NCBI GenBank assembly: GCA_030550225.1 | Contig: JAUQPV010000166.1 | Coordinates: 1-6,065 of the forward strand | Direction: 5' to 3' | From: Acidobacteriota bacterium | Lineage (GTDB): Bacteria > Acidobacteriota > HRBIN11 | DNA: 6,065 bases | Shown: positions 1-5,647 of the stretch, piece after piece | Layout: the number at the start of each line of letters is the position of its first letter | Position numbering within the stretch: the stretch's first letter is position 1 | Position numbers and translations under genes: made by a program | The notes under the pieces: generated by a model | The model's database searches: none | Seen by the model: only the letters and a program-made list of their open reading frames with translations | What the model was told of the DNA's origin: nothing

Positions 1-2651
1 GTCAGCCCATGCGGAAGCGACCATCCGGTGAATTTCGACCCGTCTCGTGGGAAGAAGCCGAGCGGCTCCTCGTCGAGCGGTTGGCGGAGCTCCGACGTCA
101 AGGTCGGGCCGACCGCATCGCCCTCATTACGCCCCTGCTGACGGGAAGCCTGGATCGTCTCGTCCAGGACTGGATAGAGGCCCTCGGCATCCGTCGGCGC
201 ATCGTCTACGAGCCTTTCGCCTATGAGGCCCTGCGGACGGCCAGCCGGATCGCCTTCGGCCGGGACGCCATTCCTGACTATCGCATCGAGACGGCCCGCG
301 TACTCATCTCCTTCGGGGCGGACTTCCTGGAGACCTGGCTGTCCAACGTCCGTTTCGCCCGGGCCTTAGCCGGGGGTAGCCGCGCCGTTCGGGACGGGGT
401 CCGGGCGGGTCGGTTCATCCACATCGAGCCCCGCTTATCTCTGACGGCGGCGAATGCTGACGAATGGATTCCCATCCGGCCCGGTACGGAGGCCTTCTTG
501 GCCCTGGCGATGGTTCACGTGATCCTCACCGAAGGCCGGGCCGCCCCGTCCCTGCCGGCCGACGAAGTTCGACGCCTCACAGAGTGGGTCCGGCCCTACG
601 ACCCGGAGACCGTCGCCGCCCAGACCGACGTCTCGCCTGAACAAATCCGTCGGCTGGCTCGGCTTTTCATCGAGGCCGACCCGGGCCTCGCCATCGGCGG
701 CGGTGTGGCCGGGACGGGGTCGAATGCGACGGCGACTCTCGTGGCCATCCACTTGCTCAATTACGTGGCCGGCTATGTCGGTCGGACCGTCGTCTTCGGG
801 CCTGACTTGAATCTCGGGCAAGTCAGTCGGTTCAGCGAGTTCCGGGACCTGATCGCCGCGATGGAGGCCGGCCAAGTCGAGGCGCTCCTTCTCTGGGACG
901 TTAACCCGGTGTTTACCCTGCCCCGGGGTCTGGACTTCGAGGCGGCCCTGGCGAAAGTGCCCTTCGTCGTAGCCCTTACCAGCTTCATGGATGAGACGAC
1001 GGTCCGGGCCCACCTGGCCCTGCCGATTCATACCCCCTTGGAGTCGTGGGGGGACTACGAACCCCAGGTCGGCGTTCACGGCCTGCTTCAGCCCGTCATG
1101 CGGCCCCTCTTTCGGACGCGGGCCCCGGGAGACATCCTCCTGGCGGTCGCCCGTTCGATGGGCGGAGACATCGCCTCCAGACTTCCGTGGCCGGACTTCT
1201 ACACGTATCTTCGGGCACGCTGGCAAGAGCTTCACCGGCGGGTAGCCCCGGACCGGGACTTCGAGGCCTTTTGGCGGGACGCCCTCCGGCAGGGCGGCGT
1301 CTGGGAGGTTGTCCCGCCCGAACCGGTCCGGCTCGCCCCGGAGGTCTTCCAGACGAGGTTCGAGCCGCCTGTCTTAGAGGGTCCGACGTCGGAGACCTGG
1401 ACACTCTGGGTCTACCCGTCGCTTCATCACTTCGACGGTCGGGGCGCCAATCGGCCGTGGCTTCAGGAGATTCCGGACCCCGTAACGAAGGTCGTCTGGG
1501 ACGCTTGGGTCGAGGTCCATCCCGAGACGGCTCGCCGCCTGGGTGTCGCCATGGGGGACGTCGTCGAGCTGGCTTCTCCTTACGGAAAGGTCAAGCTCCC
1601 CGTGTACGTATACGAAGGCCTCCGACCTGACGTCGTGGCTGTCCCCATCGGGCAAGGCCACTCCCAGTACGGGCGGTATGCGCAAGCTCGAGGGGCCAAC
1701 CCCATCGAACTCCTGAGCCCCCAACCGGAGGCCGTCTCCGGCGGGCGGGTCTGGCTTTCGGTGCGGGTCCGCCTGACGAAGACGGGCCGGCGGTATCCGC
1801 TGGTCTCGACGGCGGCCCGGGACCGCCAGCTCGGACGGGGCATCGCTCAGGTCGCCGTCGTCGAAGGGGTCCGACCCGTGGAGGGGCATCCGCCCGCCCC
1901 GGACATGTACCCGAAACACGAGCACCCGGGCCCTCGGTGGGGGATGGTCATCGACCTGAACGCTTGCATCGGCTGCAACGCCTGCGTAGCCGCCTGTTAC
2001 GCCGAAAACAACATCCCTGTCGTCGGCAAGACGGAGGTGGCCCTACGGCGGGAAATGGCCTGGATTCGGGTCGAGCGCTACCTCGAGGCCGTCGGCGAAT
2101 ATCCCGACGTCCGCTTCGTTCCCATGCTGTGCCAGCACTGTGATAACGCCCCCTGCGAACCGGTGTGTCCCGTCTATGCGACCTACCACAATCCCGAGGG
2201 CCTCAACGCCATGGTCTACAATCGATGCGTCGGGACCCGGTACTGCGCCAACAACTGCCCGTACAAGGTCCGGCGTTTTAACTGGCTGGACCCCGTGTGG
2301 CCCGAGCCCCTGCACCTTCAACTGAACCCTGACGTGACGGTCCGGTCCAAGGGGGTCATGGAGAAGTGCACGTTCTGCATCCAGCGCATCCAGGCGGCCA
2401 AGGACCAGGCGAAGGACGAGGGTCGGCCCCTACGGGACGGCGACGTCGTGCCCGCTTGTGCGCAGACCTGTCCGACCGACGCCATCGTCTTCGGCGACCT
2501 CAACGACCCCGAGAGCCGGGTCGCCCGCCTGGCCCGGGACCCCCGCGGGTACCACGTCCTGGCCGAGTTGAATACCCGGCCGGCGGTCACGTACTTGAAG
2601 AAGGTCGGTCGTTCGGGCATTCGGGAATTCGGCAGTTCGGCGGGTGGGTAA
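1..2651 (+). CDS. actB: Alternative complex III iron-sulfur subunit ActB (molybdopterin-oxidoreductase-like plus ferredoxin domains), 5' partial
   Basis: This is the periplasm-facing subunit that relays electrons from the quinol site to the cytochrome subunits. The frame is open at the window edge, so the ATG at 9 is internal; the N-terminus, including any export signal, is missing. Residues here are counted from that ATG. Residues 1 to about 600 form a molybdopterin-oxidoreductase-like region with ACIII-type motifs: SFGADFLETW (101-110) and EPRLSLTAANADEW (140-153). Family knowledge says this domain has lost its molybdenum cofactor. Residues about 640-860 are a DmsB/NrfC-type ferredoxin domain with Cys groups C653/C656/C659/C663, C708/C711/C716/C720, C740/C746/C750 and C787/C790/C817/C821. 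The third group has Thr743 where a fourth Cys would sit, as expected for the [3Fe-4S] cluster; the others suit [4Fe-4S]. The usual protein appears to end near Val866; the last 14 residues are encoded by octamer repeats. The gene for the partner cytochrome ActA should lie upstream. The stop is TAA at 2649-2651. Confidence 0.95.
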   Translation, partial: QPMRKRPSGEFRPVSWEEAERLLVERLAELRRQGRADRIALITPLLTGSLDRLVQDWIEALGIRRRIVYEPFAYEALRTASRIAFGRDAIPDYRIETARVLISFGADFLETWLSNVRFARALAGGSRAVRDGVRAGRFIHIEPRLSLTAANADEWIPIRPGTEAFLALAMVHVILTEGRAAPSLPADEVRRLTEWVRPYDPETVAAQTDVSPEQIRRLARLFIEADPGLAIGGGVAGTGSNATATLVAIHLLNYVAGYVGRTVVFGPDLNLGQVSRFSEFRDLIAAMEAGQVEALLLWDVNPVFTLPRGLDFEAALAKVPFVVALTSFMDETTVRAHLALPIHTPLESWGDYEPQVGVHGLLQPVMRPLFRTRAPGDILLAVARSMGGDIASRLPWPDFYTYLRARWQELHRRVAPDRDFEAFWRDALRQGGVWEVVPPEPVRLAPEVFQTRFEPPVLEGPTSETWTLWVYPSLHHFDGRGANRPWLQEIPDPVTKVVWDAWVEVHPETARRLGVAMGDVVELASPYGKVKLPVYVYEGLRPDVVAVPIGQGHSQYGRYAQARGANPIELLSPQPEAVSGGRVWLSVRVRLTKTGRRYPLVSTAARDRQLGRGIAQVAVVEGVRPVEGHPPAPDMYPKHEHPGPRWGMVIDLNACIGCNACVAACYAENNIPVVGKTEVALRREMAWIRVERYLEAVGEYPDVRFVPMLCQHCDNAPCEPVCPVYATYHNPEGLNAMVYNRCVGTRYCANNCPYKVRRFNWLDPVWPEPLHLQLNPDVTVRSKGVMEKCTFCIQRIQAAKDQAKDEGRPLRDGDVVPACAQTCPTDAIVFGDLNDPESRVARLARDPRGYHVLAELNTRPAVTYLKKVGRSGIREFGSSAGG

Positions 2652-2681
2652 GTCGGCAGATAGGCCGATGGGCCGTCGGGG
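2602..2681 (+). repeat. Degenerate tandem array of about ten 8-bp units (consensus near AGTTCGGC)
   Basis: Read in steps of eight from 2602, the units are AGGTCGGT, CGTTCGGG, CATTCGGG, AATTCGGC, AGTTCGGC, GGGTGGGT, AAGTCGGC, AGATAGGC, CGATGGGC and CGTCGGGG. Every unit has GG at positions 6-7 and most keep TTCGG or TCGG. The array covers the last codons of actB, its stop codon and the first 30 bases of the gap. Because the period is eight, the reading frame changes with each unit, so this is a DNA-level repeat and not a protein repeat. The first and last units are the most degenerate, so the edges are approximate. Confidence 0.7.
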
Positions 2682-2757
2682 TAGCCTCACAGGAGCAGGA
2701 ATGGGCTTGTGGCAGATGGCTCATCGTTCCTATGGGCTCATGGGTCCTCTCCTCCGA

Positions 2758-2780
2758 CCCCTCTCCCACGGGGAGAGGGG
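2758..2780. repeat. REP-like palindrome: 10-bp perfect stem with 3-base loop
   Basis: CCCCTCTCCC at 2758-2767 pairs perfectly with GGGAGAGGGG at 2771-2780 around the loop ACG. Palindromes of this CCTCTCCC/GGGAGAGG type are dispersed intergenic elements in many bacterial genomes. There is no T-run on either side, so it is not a standard Rho-independent terminator. It could still slow transcription, stabilise the mRNA 3' end of actB, or lower expression of the downstream genes. Its position between two genes of one operon is typical for REP-like elements. Confidence 0.7.
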
Positions 2781-2795
2781 GCCGTGAGATTGATG

Positions 2796-2819
2796 AGACC
2801 GCTTCCCGGCCAGCGGTCT
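2796..2819. repeat. Hairpin: 8-bp perfect stem with 8-base loop
   Basis: AGACCGCT at 2796-2803 pairs perfectly with AGCGGTCT at 2812-2819; the loop is TCCCGGCC. It follows the REP-like palindrome by 15 bases and lies 64 bases before the chosen actC start. No T-run follows. It may be part of the same inserted element or an mRNA structure in the actB-actC spacer; the sequence does not decide between these. Confidence 0.55.
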
Positions 2820-2830
2820 ATGACTCGTGA

Positions 2831-2870
2831 GCCAACGGGCCCCTCTGCCGAACTGCCTTACTGCCGACTT
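2831..2870 (-). repeat. Inverted octamer array, counterpart of the array at the end of actB
   Basis: Read on the minus strand from 2870 downwards, the units are AAGTCGGC, AGTAAGGC, AGTTCGGC, AGAGGGGC and CCGTTGGC. They share the consensus of the plus-strand array at 2602-2681. In particular, 2855-2870 reversed matches 2650-2665 at 14 of 16 positions, and 2847-2857 is the exact reverse complement of 2631-2641. The two arrays therefore form opposed ends around the spacer that holds the two hairpins. The array ends two bases before the actC ribosome-binding site. Confidence 0.65.
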
Positions 2871-2872
2871 TC

Positions 2873-2878
2873 GAGGAG
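2873..2878 (+). promoter_or_regulatory. Ribosome-binding site deciding the actC start
   Basis: GAGGAG lies five bases before the GTG at 2884. The longer frame opens at GTG 2827, but nothing resembling a Shine-Dalgarno sequence precedes that codon, and the extra 19 residues would be encoded mostly by the inverted octamer array. This site therefore supports 2884 as the start. Confidence 0.7.
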
Positions 2879-2883
2879 CGGCG

Positions 2884-4182
2884 GTGGCGGCATACGGCCG
2901 TATCCATGTGGACGTCTTGCGGGCCCTGGCGCCCCCGGGCCGGGGGTACTATGCGGCGCTGGCCCTGGTCGGAGCCGTCCTGGCCTGGGCCCTCTATGCG
3001 TGGTCCGTCCAACTGGCCCGGGGCCTCGGCGTCGCCGGCTACCGGGGGTCTGTGCAATGGGCCGTCTACATCACGAACTTTGTGTTCTGGATCGGGATCG
3101 CCCACTCGGGGACGCTCATCTCAGCCATCCTATATCTCTTCCGGGCCCACTGGCGGGCGGCCATCTCGAGGACTTCCGAAGCGATGACCGTTTTCGCTGT
3201 CATGACGGCCGGCCTATTCCCCATCATCCACCTGGGCCGGCCCTGGTACTTTTACTGGCTGATTCCTTATCCGAACCAACGGGGCCTGTGGGTGAACTTT
3301 CGGTCGCCCCTGATATGGGACGTGTTTGCCGTCGGGACCTACTTCACGGTAAGCGCCGTCTTTCTATACGTTGGCCTGATCCCCGACCTGGCGGCGGTCC
3401 GGGAGCGGACGACGGGATGGCGACGTCGGATGTACCAGTTCCTGTCCCTTGGCTGGCAGGGCACGCAGGAAGAGTGGCGACACTACCGGAGCGCCTATCT
3501 CTTTCTGGCCGCCCTGGCAACACCCCTCGTCGTGTCGGTCCACAGCGTCGTCTCCTGGGACTTTGCGATGGCCCTCGTGCCCGGTTGGCACAGCACGATT
3601 TTTGCCCCCTACTTCGTGGCGGGCGCCATCTTTTCAGGCCTGGCGATGGTCCTGACGTTGACGATTCCCCTCCGCCGGTTCCTCGGGCTGGAAGACTACA
3701 TCACGGACCGCCACCTGGAGAACGTGGCCAAGCTCACCGTCGTGACCTCTTTGATCGTTACGTATGCATACGGGTGCGAATTCTTCATGGCGTGGTACAG
3801 CGGGAATGCCTTCGAGCAGGCCGTCTTCCGAGAGCGGGCCCTGGGGACGTATGCGCCCCTGTTCTGGATGATGGTCTTTTGTAATTCGGTCATCCCCCTG
3901 ATGCTCCTGGCGCGGCGGGTGCGGACGAACGTCCGGGCCCTGTGGGTCATCGCCCTGCTGGTCAACGTGGGGATGTGGCTCGAGCGGTTCGTCATCATCA
4001 CGGGCTCCCTGTCCTTTGACTACGAGCCATGGTACTGGGCGGACGCCGTCTATCAGCCCCGGTGGGTCGAGTACGCTATCACGGCGGGCAGTTTCGCCTG
4101 GTTCTTCCTGTGGTTTCTTCTGTTCGTGAAGCACTTTCCGGCCATCCCGATGGCCGAGGTGAAGGAGAGGCTGACGCCATGA
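2884..4182 (+). CDS. actC: Alternative complex III quinol-binding membrane subunit ActC (NrfD/PsrC family)
   Basis: This integral membrane protein of 432 residues (GTG start) binds and oxidises quinol and passes electrons to ActB. Ten hydrophobic segments can be placed at about 22-42, 60-85, 102-120, 142-166, 195-218, 227-251, 271-294, 313-333, 342-364 and 395-418, the number expected for ActC. His116 and Asp146, 30 residues apart on either side of the RPWYFYWLIPYPN and FRSPLIWD motifs, have the same spacing as the His/Asp pair I recall being assigned to the quinol site of Rhodothermus marinus ActC. The stretch NFVFWIGIAHSGTLISAIL (65-83) is typical of the family. A start at GTG 2827 would add 19 residues but has no ribosome-binding site and reads repeat DNA. 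The stop overlaps the actD start (ATGA), so the two are probably translationally coupled. A generic NrfD/PsrC of another complex is unlikely given the flanking actB and actD. Confidence 0.95.
   Translation: MAAYGRIHVDVLRALAPPGRGYYAALALVGAVLAWALYAWSVQLARGLGVAGYRGSVQWAVYITNFVFWIGIAHSGTLISAILYLFRAHWRAAISRTSEAMTVFAVMTAGLFPIIHLGRPWYFYWLIPYPNQRGLWVNFRSPLIWDVFAVGTYFTVSAVFLYVGLIPDLAAVRERTTGWRRRMYQFLSLGWQGTQEEWRHYRSAYLFLAALATPLVVSVHSVVSWDFAMALVPGWHSTIFAPYFVAGAIFSGLAMVLTLTIPLRRFLGLEDYITDRHLENVAKLTVVTSLIVTYAYGCEFFMAWYSGNAFEQAVFRERALGTYAPLFWMMVFCNSVIPLMLLARRVRTNVRALWVIALLVNVGMWLERFVIITGSLSFDYEPWYWADAVYQPRWVEYAITAGSFAWFFLWFLLFVKHFPAIPMAEVKERLTP
4163..4170 (+). promoter_or_regulatory. Ribosome-binding site of actD inside the end of actC
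   Basis: The purine run AGGAGAGG ends eight bases before ATG 4179. It sits within the last codons of actC, so ribosomes finishing actC are placed to restart on actD. A second ATG at 4182 directly follows the first and could also serve. Confidence 0.6.
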
Positions 4183-4715
4183 TGGTCGTCCGAGGCATTT
4201 TCACTGAAGCGGACGCCGTCGTCCGGGCCGTGCAAGACTTGCGGCGGGCCGGCTTTCGGGACGTCACGGTCTTTCTGCCCGTGCCGGACCCAGCGATCCT
4301 GGCCGTGCTGGATGAACGGCCCAGCCCCGTGCGGCTGTGGACGCTGGTCGGCGGCCTCTTGGGATGTCTTGGCGGCTTCGCCCTGACGGTCGGCACGTCC
4401 CTGGACTGGCCGATCCCGACAGGGGCCAAGCCCATCGTATCGATTCCGCCGTTTATCGTCATTGCCTTTGAATGGACAATCCTCTTGGGCGCCTTGGGGA
4501 CCCTGGTCGGGTTCCTGGTCCACAGCCGTCTACCGAGGCGAGCAGTCCCGATGGCCTACGACCCGAGGCTGGCGGAGGACCGTTTCGGCGTCTTCGTGCA
4601 ATGTCCCGCGGACCGTCAGTCTGTCGCGCCAGTGATTTTGCAAAACGCCGGTGCCGAGGAGGTATCCCAGATCGGACCCGGGGCAGAATCGAGCCGTCCA
4701 CCTTTGTCGTTCTGA
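4179..4715 (+). CDS. actD: Alternative complex III subunit ActD (DUF3341 family)
   Basis: This is a small membrane subunit of 178 residues that packs against ActC in ACIII; no cofactor is known. The N-terminal part (1-45, beginning MMVVRGIFTEADAVV) and the part after the membrane hairpin (about 132-162, with DRFGVFVQC) look like the two halves of one soluble alpha/beta domain. Two hydrophobic helices lie at about 52-72 and 91-114; the second carries the family motif FEWTILLGALG (97-107). The length fits the family. The frame is open well upstream of 4179, but that region is actC in another frame, and the ATGA overlap plus ribosome-binding site point to 4179. The last 15 or so residues, after EEV (160-162), are low in hydrophobics, rich in Ser/Pro/Gly, and may be encoded by repeat-like DNA that also fills the downstream gap. 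Confidence 0.92.
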   Translation: MMVVRGIFTEADAVVRAVQDLRRAGFRDVTVFLPVPDPAILAVLDERPSPVRLWTLVGGLLGCLGGFALTVGTSLDWPIPTGAKPIVSIPPFIVIAFEWTILLGALGTLVGFLVHSRLPRRAVPMAYDPRLAEDRFGVFVQCPADRQSVAPVILQNAGAEEVSQIGPGAESSRPPLSF

Positions 4716-4903
4716 ACGCCACTTTTGGCCCCTACGGGGGGTGCTGGGCCAGGCTTGGGTAGTCCGGCCTTGTTTAGCCGATTCAACACGATGTTTATGG
4801 GCGTAGACACTTGGAGGCCCAGCCGGGTCGTGAGGGCGGCGTCTTGGGGTCTGGGAAGCGGCCCGAATCGATGGCACGGAACTTGTTAAGGAAAACCCGA
4901 CGT

Positions 4904-4919
4904 GCCGCCAGCAGGCGGC
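4904..4919. repeat. Small GC-rich hairpin
   Basis: GCCGCC at 4904-4909 pairs with GGCGGC at 4914-4919 around the loop AGCA, with a possible G-U pair added outside. On the minus strand a run of four Ts lies about eight bases beyond the stem, too distant for a good terminator. Its function is unknown. Confidence 0.4.
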
Positions 4920-5023
4920 GGATGCGCGCGTCAGGACGTCTGGTCTGGCAGGTGGCCGTACGCCGGAGTCCCGTGAGCGGGTGGGCGGGAGGCGTCTACC
5001 TGGTGGTGGAAGCACGGAGTTTC

Positions 5024-5053
5024 GGCGGTGGCGGCGGGGGAGGGCCCGCGGGC
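5024..5053 (+). other. G-rich run with adjoining palindrome
   Basis: The plus strand at 5024-5044 has repeated GG and longer G-tracts (GGCGGTGGCGG, then GGGGG and GGG), enough for a two-layer G-quadruplex in DNA or mRNA. It runs into the perfect 10-base palindrome GCCCGCGGGC at 5044-5053. Both lie about 110-140 bases before actE. In a GC-rich genome this can arise by chance. Confidence 0.35.
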
Positions 5054-5150
5054 GAAAGGGAGGGCCTCTGTCGTGGGAAGGAGCTGAAGAGATGCCCTGA
5101 TAGGTGGGGATAGCCACGGGATTGATGACCCGGATCTCCGAATCTCAAAG

Positions 5151-5155
5151 GGAGG
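5151..5155 (+). promoter_or_regulatory. Ribosome-binding site of actE
   Basis: GGAGG is a full Shine-Dalgarno core, nine bases before TTG 5165 and four bases before ATG 5160. The spacing suits the TTG well and is short for the ATG. It is the only good site near the 5' end of the cytochrome frame and supports the TTG start. Confidence 0.7.
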
Positions 5156-5159
5156 AAGT

Positions 5160-5168
5160 ATGTCTTGA
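5160..5168 (+). other. Two-codon mini-ORF (ATG-TCT-TGA) overlapping the actE start
   Basis: ATG at 5160 is followed by one Ser codon and a TGA at 5166-5168 that overlaps the TTG start of actE (5165-5167). It shares the ribosome-binding site with actE. If used, it would initiate, stop and could allow restart on the TTG, tuning ActE output. It may also be a chance ATG, or the trace of a one-base indel that took an original ATG start out of frame. Confidence 0.35.
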
Positions 5169-5647
5169 GGTTCCGTAGACTCGTGCGACTCGGATTACCG
5201 GCCCTCGGCCTGGGCTTGATGGCCGGATTGGTCTTCGGCTGGCCCTGGAGCCGGGACATGGTCGAACAACCGGCCGTCCGGCCCTTTGAAGTCCGGATGC
5301 CGCTCCCCCCTGAGGGGACCGTCCCCCAGGCGGCGGCTTGGCGCTCGGGTCCGACGGCCGTCACGCCGGAAGCCGTCGAGATGGGTCGCCAGCTCTTTCG
5401 GACGTATTGCATCGTCTGTCATGGTCCGATGGCCAAGGGCACGGGGCCGGTCGCCAAAAAACTGAAGTCCCGGCCCTATGACATCACGGGTCAGTTCGTC
5501 GCTCGGAAGAAGGATACTTCGCTCTATGAGACCATCCGGGGCGGAGGCGTTGTCATGCCGCCCTACCGGGAGGTCCTGTCGCCGACGGAGACCTGGGCCG
5601 TGCTGAGCTATGTCCGATCCCTCCAGCGTAAGGGGACGTCCCCGTGA
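5165..5647 (+). CDS. actE: Alternative complex III monoheme cytochrome c subunit ActE
   Basis: This is a 160-residue class I-type cytochrome c (TTG start) that carries electrons on the periplasmic side of ACIII towards the oxidase or a soluble carrier. The N-terminus is basic (RFRRLVRLG) followed by a hydrophobic stretch at about 9-26. Next comes the ActE-type segment SRDMVEQP (29-36) and a Pro-rich linker with PPEGTV. The haem site is CIVCH (Cys82, Cys85, His86); Met131 in VVMPPYRE is the probable distal ligand. ActE proteins usually have a lipobox cysteine just before the RDM-type segment; here Trp26 stands at that place (VFGW), so the protein should be held by an uncleaved helix unless another signal is used. 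The TTG start follows a strong ribosome-binding site; the nearby ATG 5160 stops after one further codon. The stop overlaps the actF start (GTGA), but 449 bases separate actE from actD. Confidence 0.92.
   Translation: MRFRRLVRLGLPALGLGLMAGLVFGWPWSRDMVEQPAVRPFEVRMPLPPEGTVPQAAAWRSGPTAVTPEAVEMGRQLFRTYCIVCHGPMAKGTGPVAKKLKSRPYDITGQFVARKKDTSLYETIRGGGVVMPPYREVLSPTETWAVLSYVRSLQRKGTSP
5631..5635 (+). promoter_or_regulatory. Ribosome-binding site of actF inside the end of actE
   Basis: AGGGG ends eight bases before GTG 5644, within the last codons of actE. Together with the GTGA overlap it supports the GTG as the start of actF and coupling of the two genes. Confidence 0.5.

Larger units (their letters stand above)
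4716..5164. other. 449-base non-coding stretch inside the operon
   Basis: I see no convincing gene here. Open frames on both strands (for example plus 4811-5113 and minus across 4530-5117) lack ribosome-binding sites at plausible starts, have Arg/Gly/Pro-rich low-complexity translations and match no family I know. I find no tRNA, RNase P, SRP or tmRNA signature. The left end (about 4701-4740) resembles a dispersed repeat: CTTTGTCGTTCTGA followed by a CCCC-TAC-GGGG hairpin at 4729-4739. The middle holds a hairpin at 4904-4919 and the right part a G-rich run at 5024-5044 with the palindrome GCCCGCGGGC at 5044-5053. No clear promoter or terminator is visible. It may be inserted or decayed repeat DNA, or a long leader for actE. 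Confidence 0.6.

Noticed and set aside
435..1925. Long minus-strand frames opposite actB
   Set aside because: These are shadows of a strongly conserved plus-strand gene; the translations are low-complexity and no ribosome-binding sites were noted.
2758..2790. Rho-independent terminator after actB
   Set aside because: The stem is strong but no T-run follows on either strand, and the operon continues downstream; a REP-like palindrome fits better.
2709..3884. Long plus-strand frame overlapping actC
   Set aside because: Its translation is Arg/Gly/Pro-rich with no recognisable domain, and it is the alternate frame of the clear ten-helix ActC in high-GC DNA.
1..4182. Polysulfide, DMSO or nitrite reductase (CISM/Nrf) operon instead of ACIII
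   Set aside because: The fusion of the molybdopterin-like and ferredoxin domains, the three-Cys cluster, DUF3341, the monoheme cytochrome and the second NrfD-like gene in this order are specific to ACIII.
4770..4800. Possible sigma-70 promoter (TTGTTT, 17 bases, GTTTAT)
   Set aside because: Only about half of the bases match in each box, which is not enough to claim a promoter.
4811..5113. Plus-strand frame of about 100 residues in the actD-actE gap
   Set aside because: It lacks a ribosome-binding site, is Arg/Gly-rich including a poly-Gly run, and matches no family I recognise. I keep the region as non-coding.
4530..5117. Minus-strand frame of about 195 residues across the actD end and the gap
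   Set aside because: It overlaps actD antisense and its translation is Pro/Arg-rich without a domain; it is a chance frame in GC-rich DNA.
2788..5128. Shared GATTGATGA in both gaps (2788-2796 and 5120-5128)
   Set aside because: Nine bases without extended similarity on either side can occur by chance.
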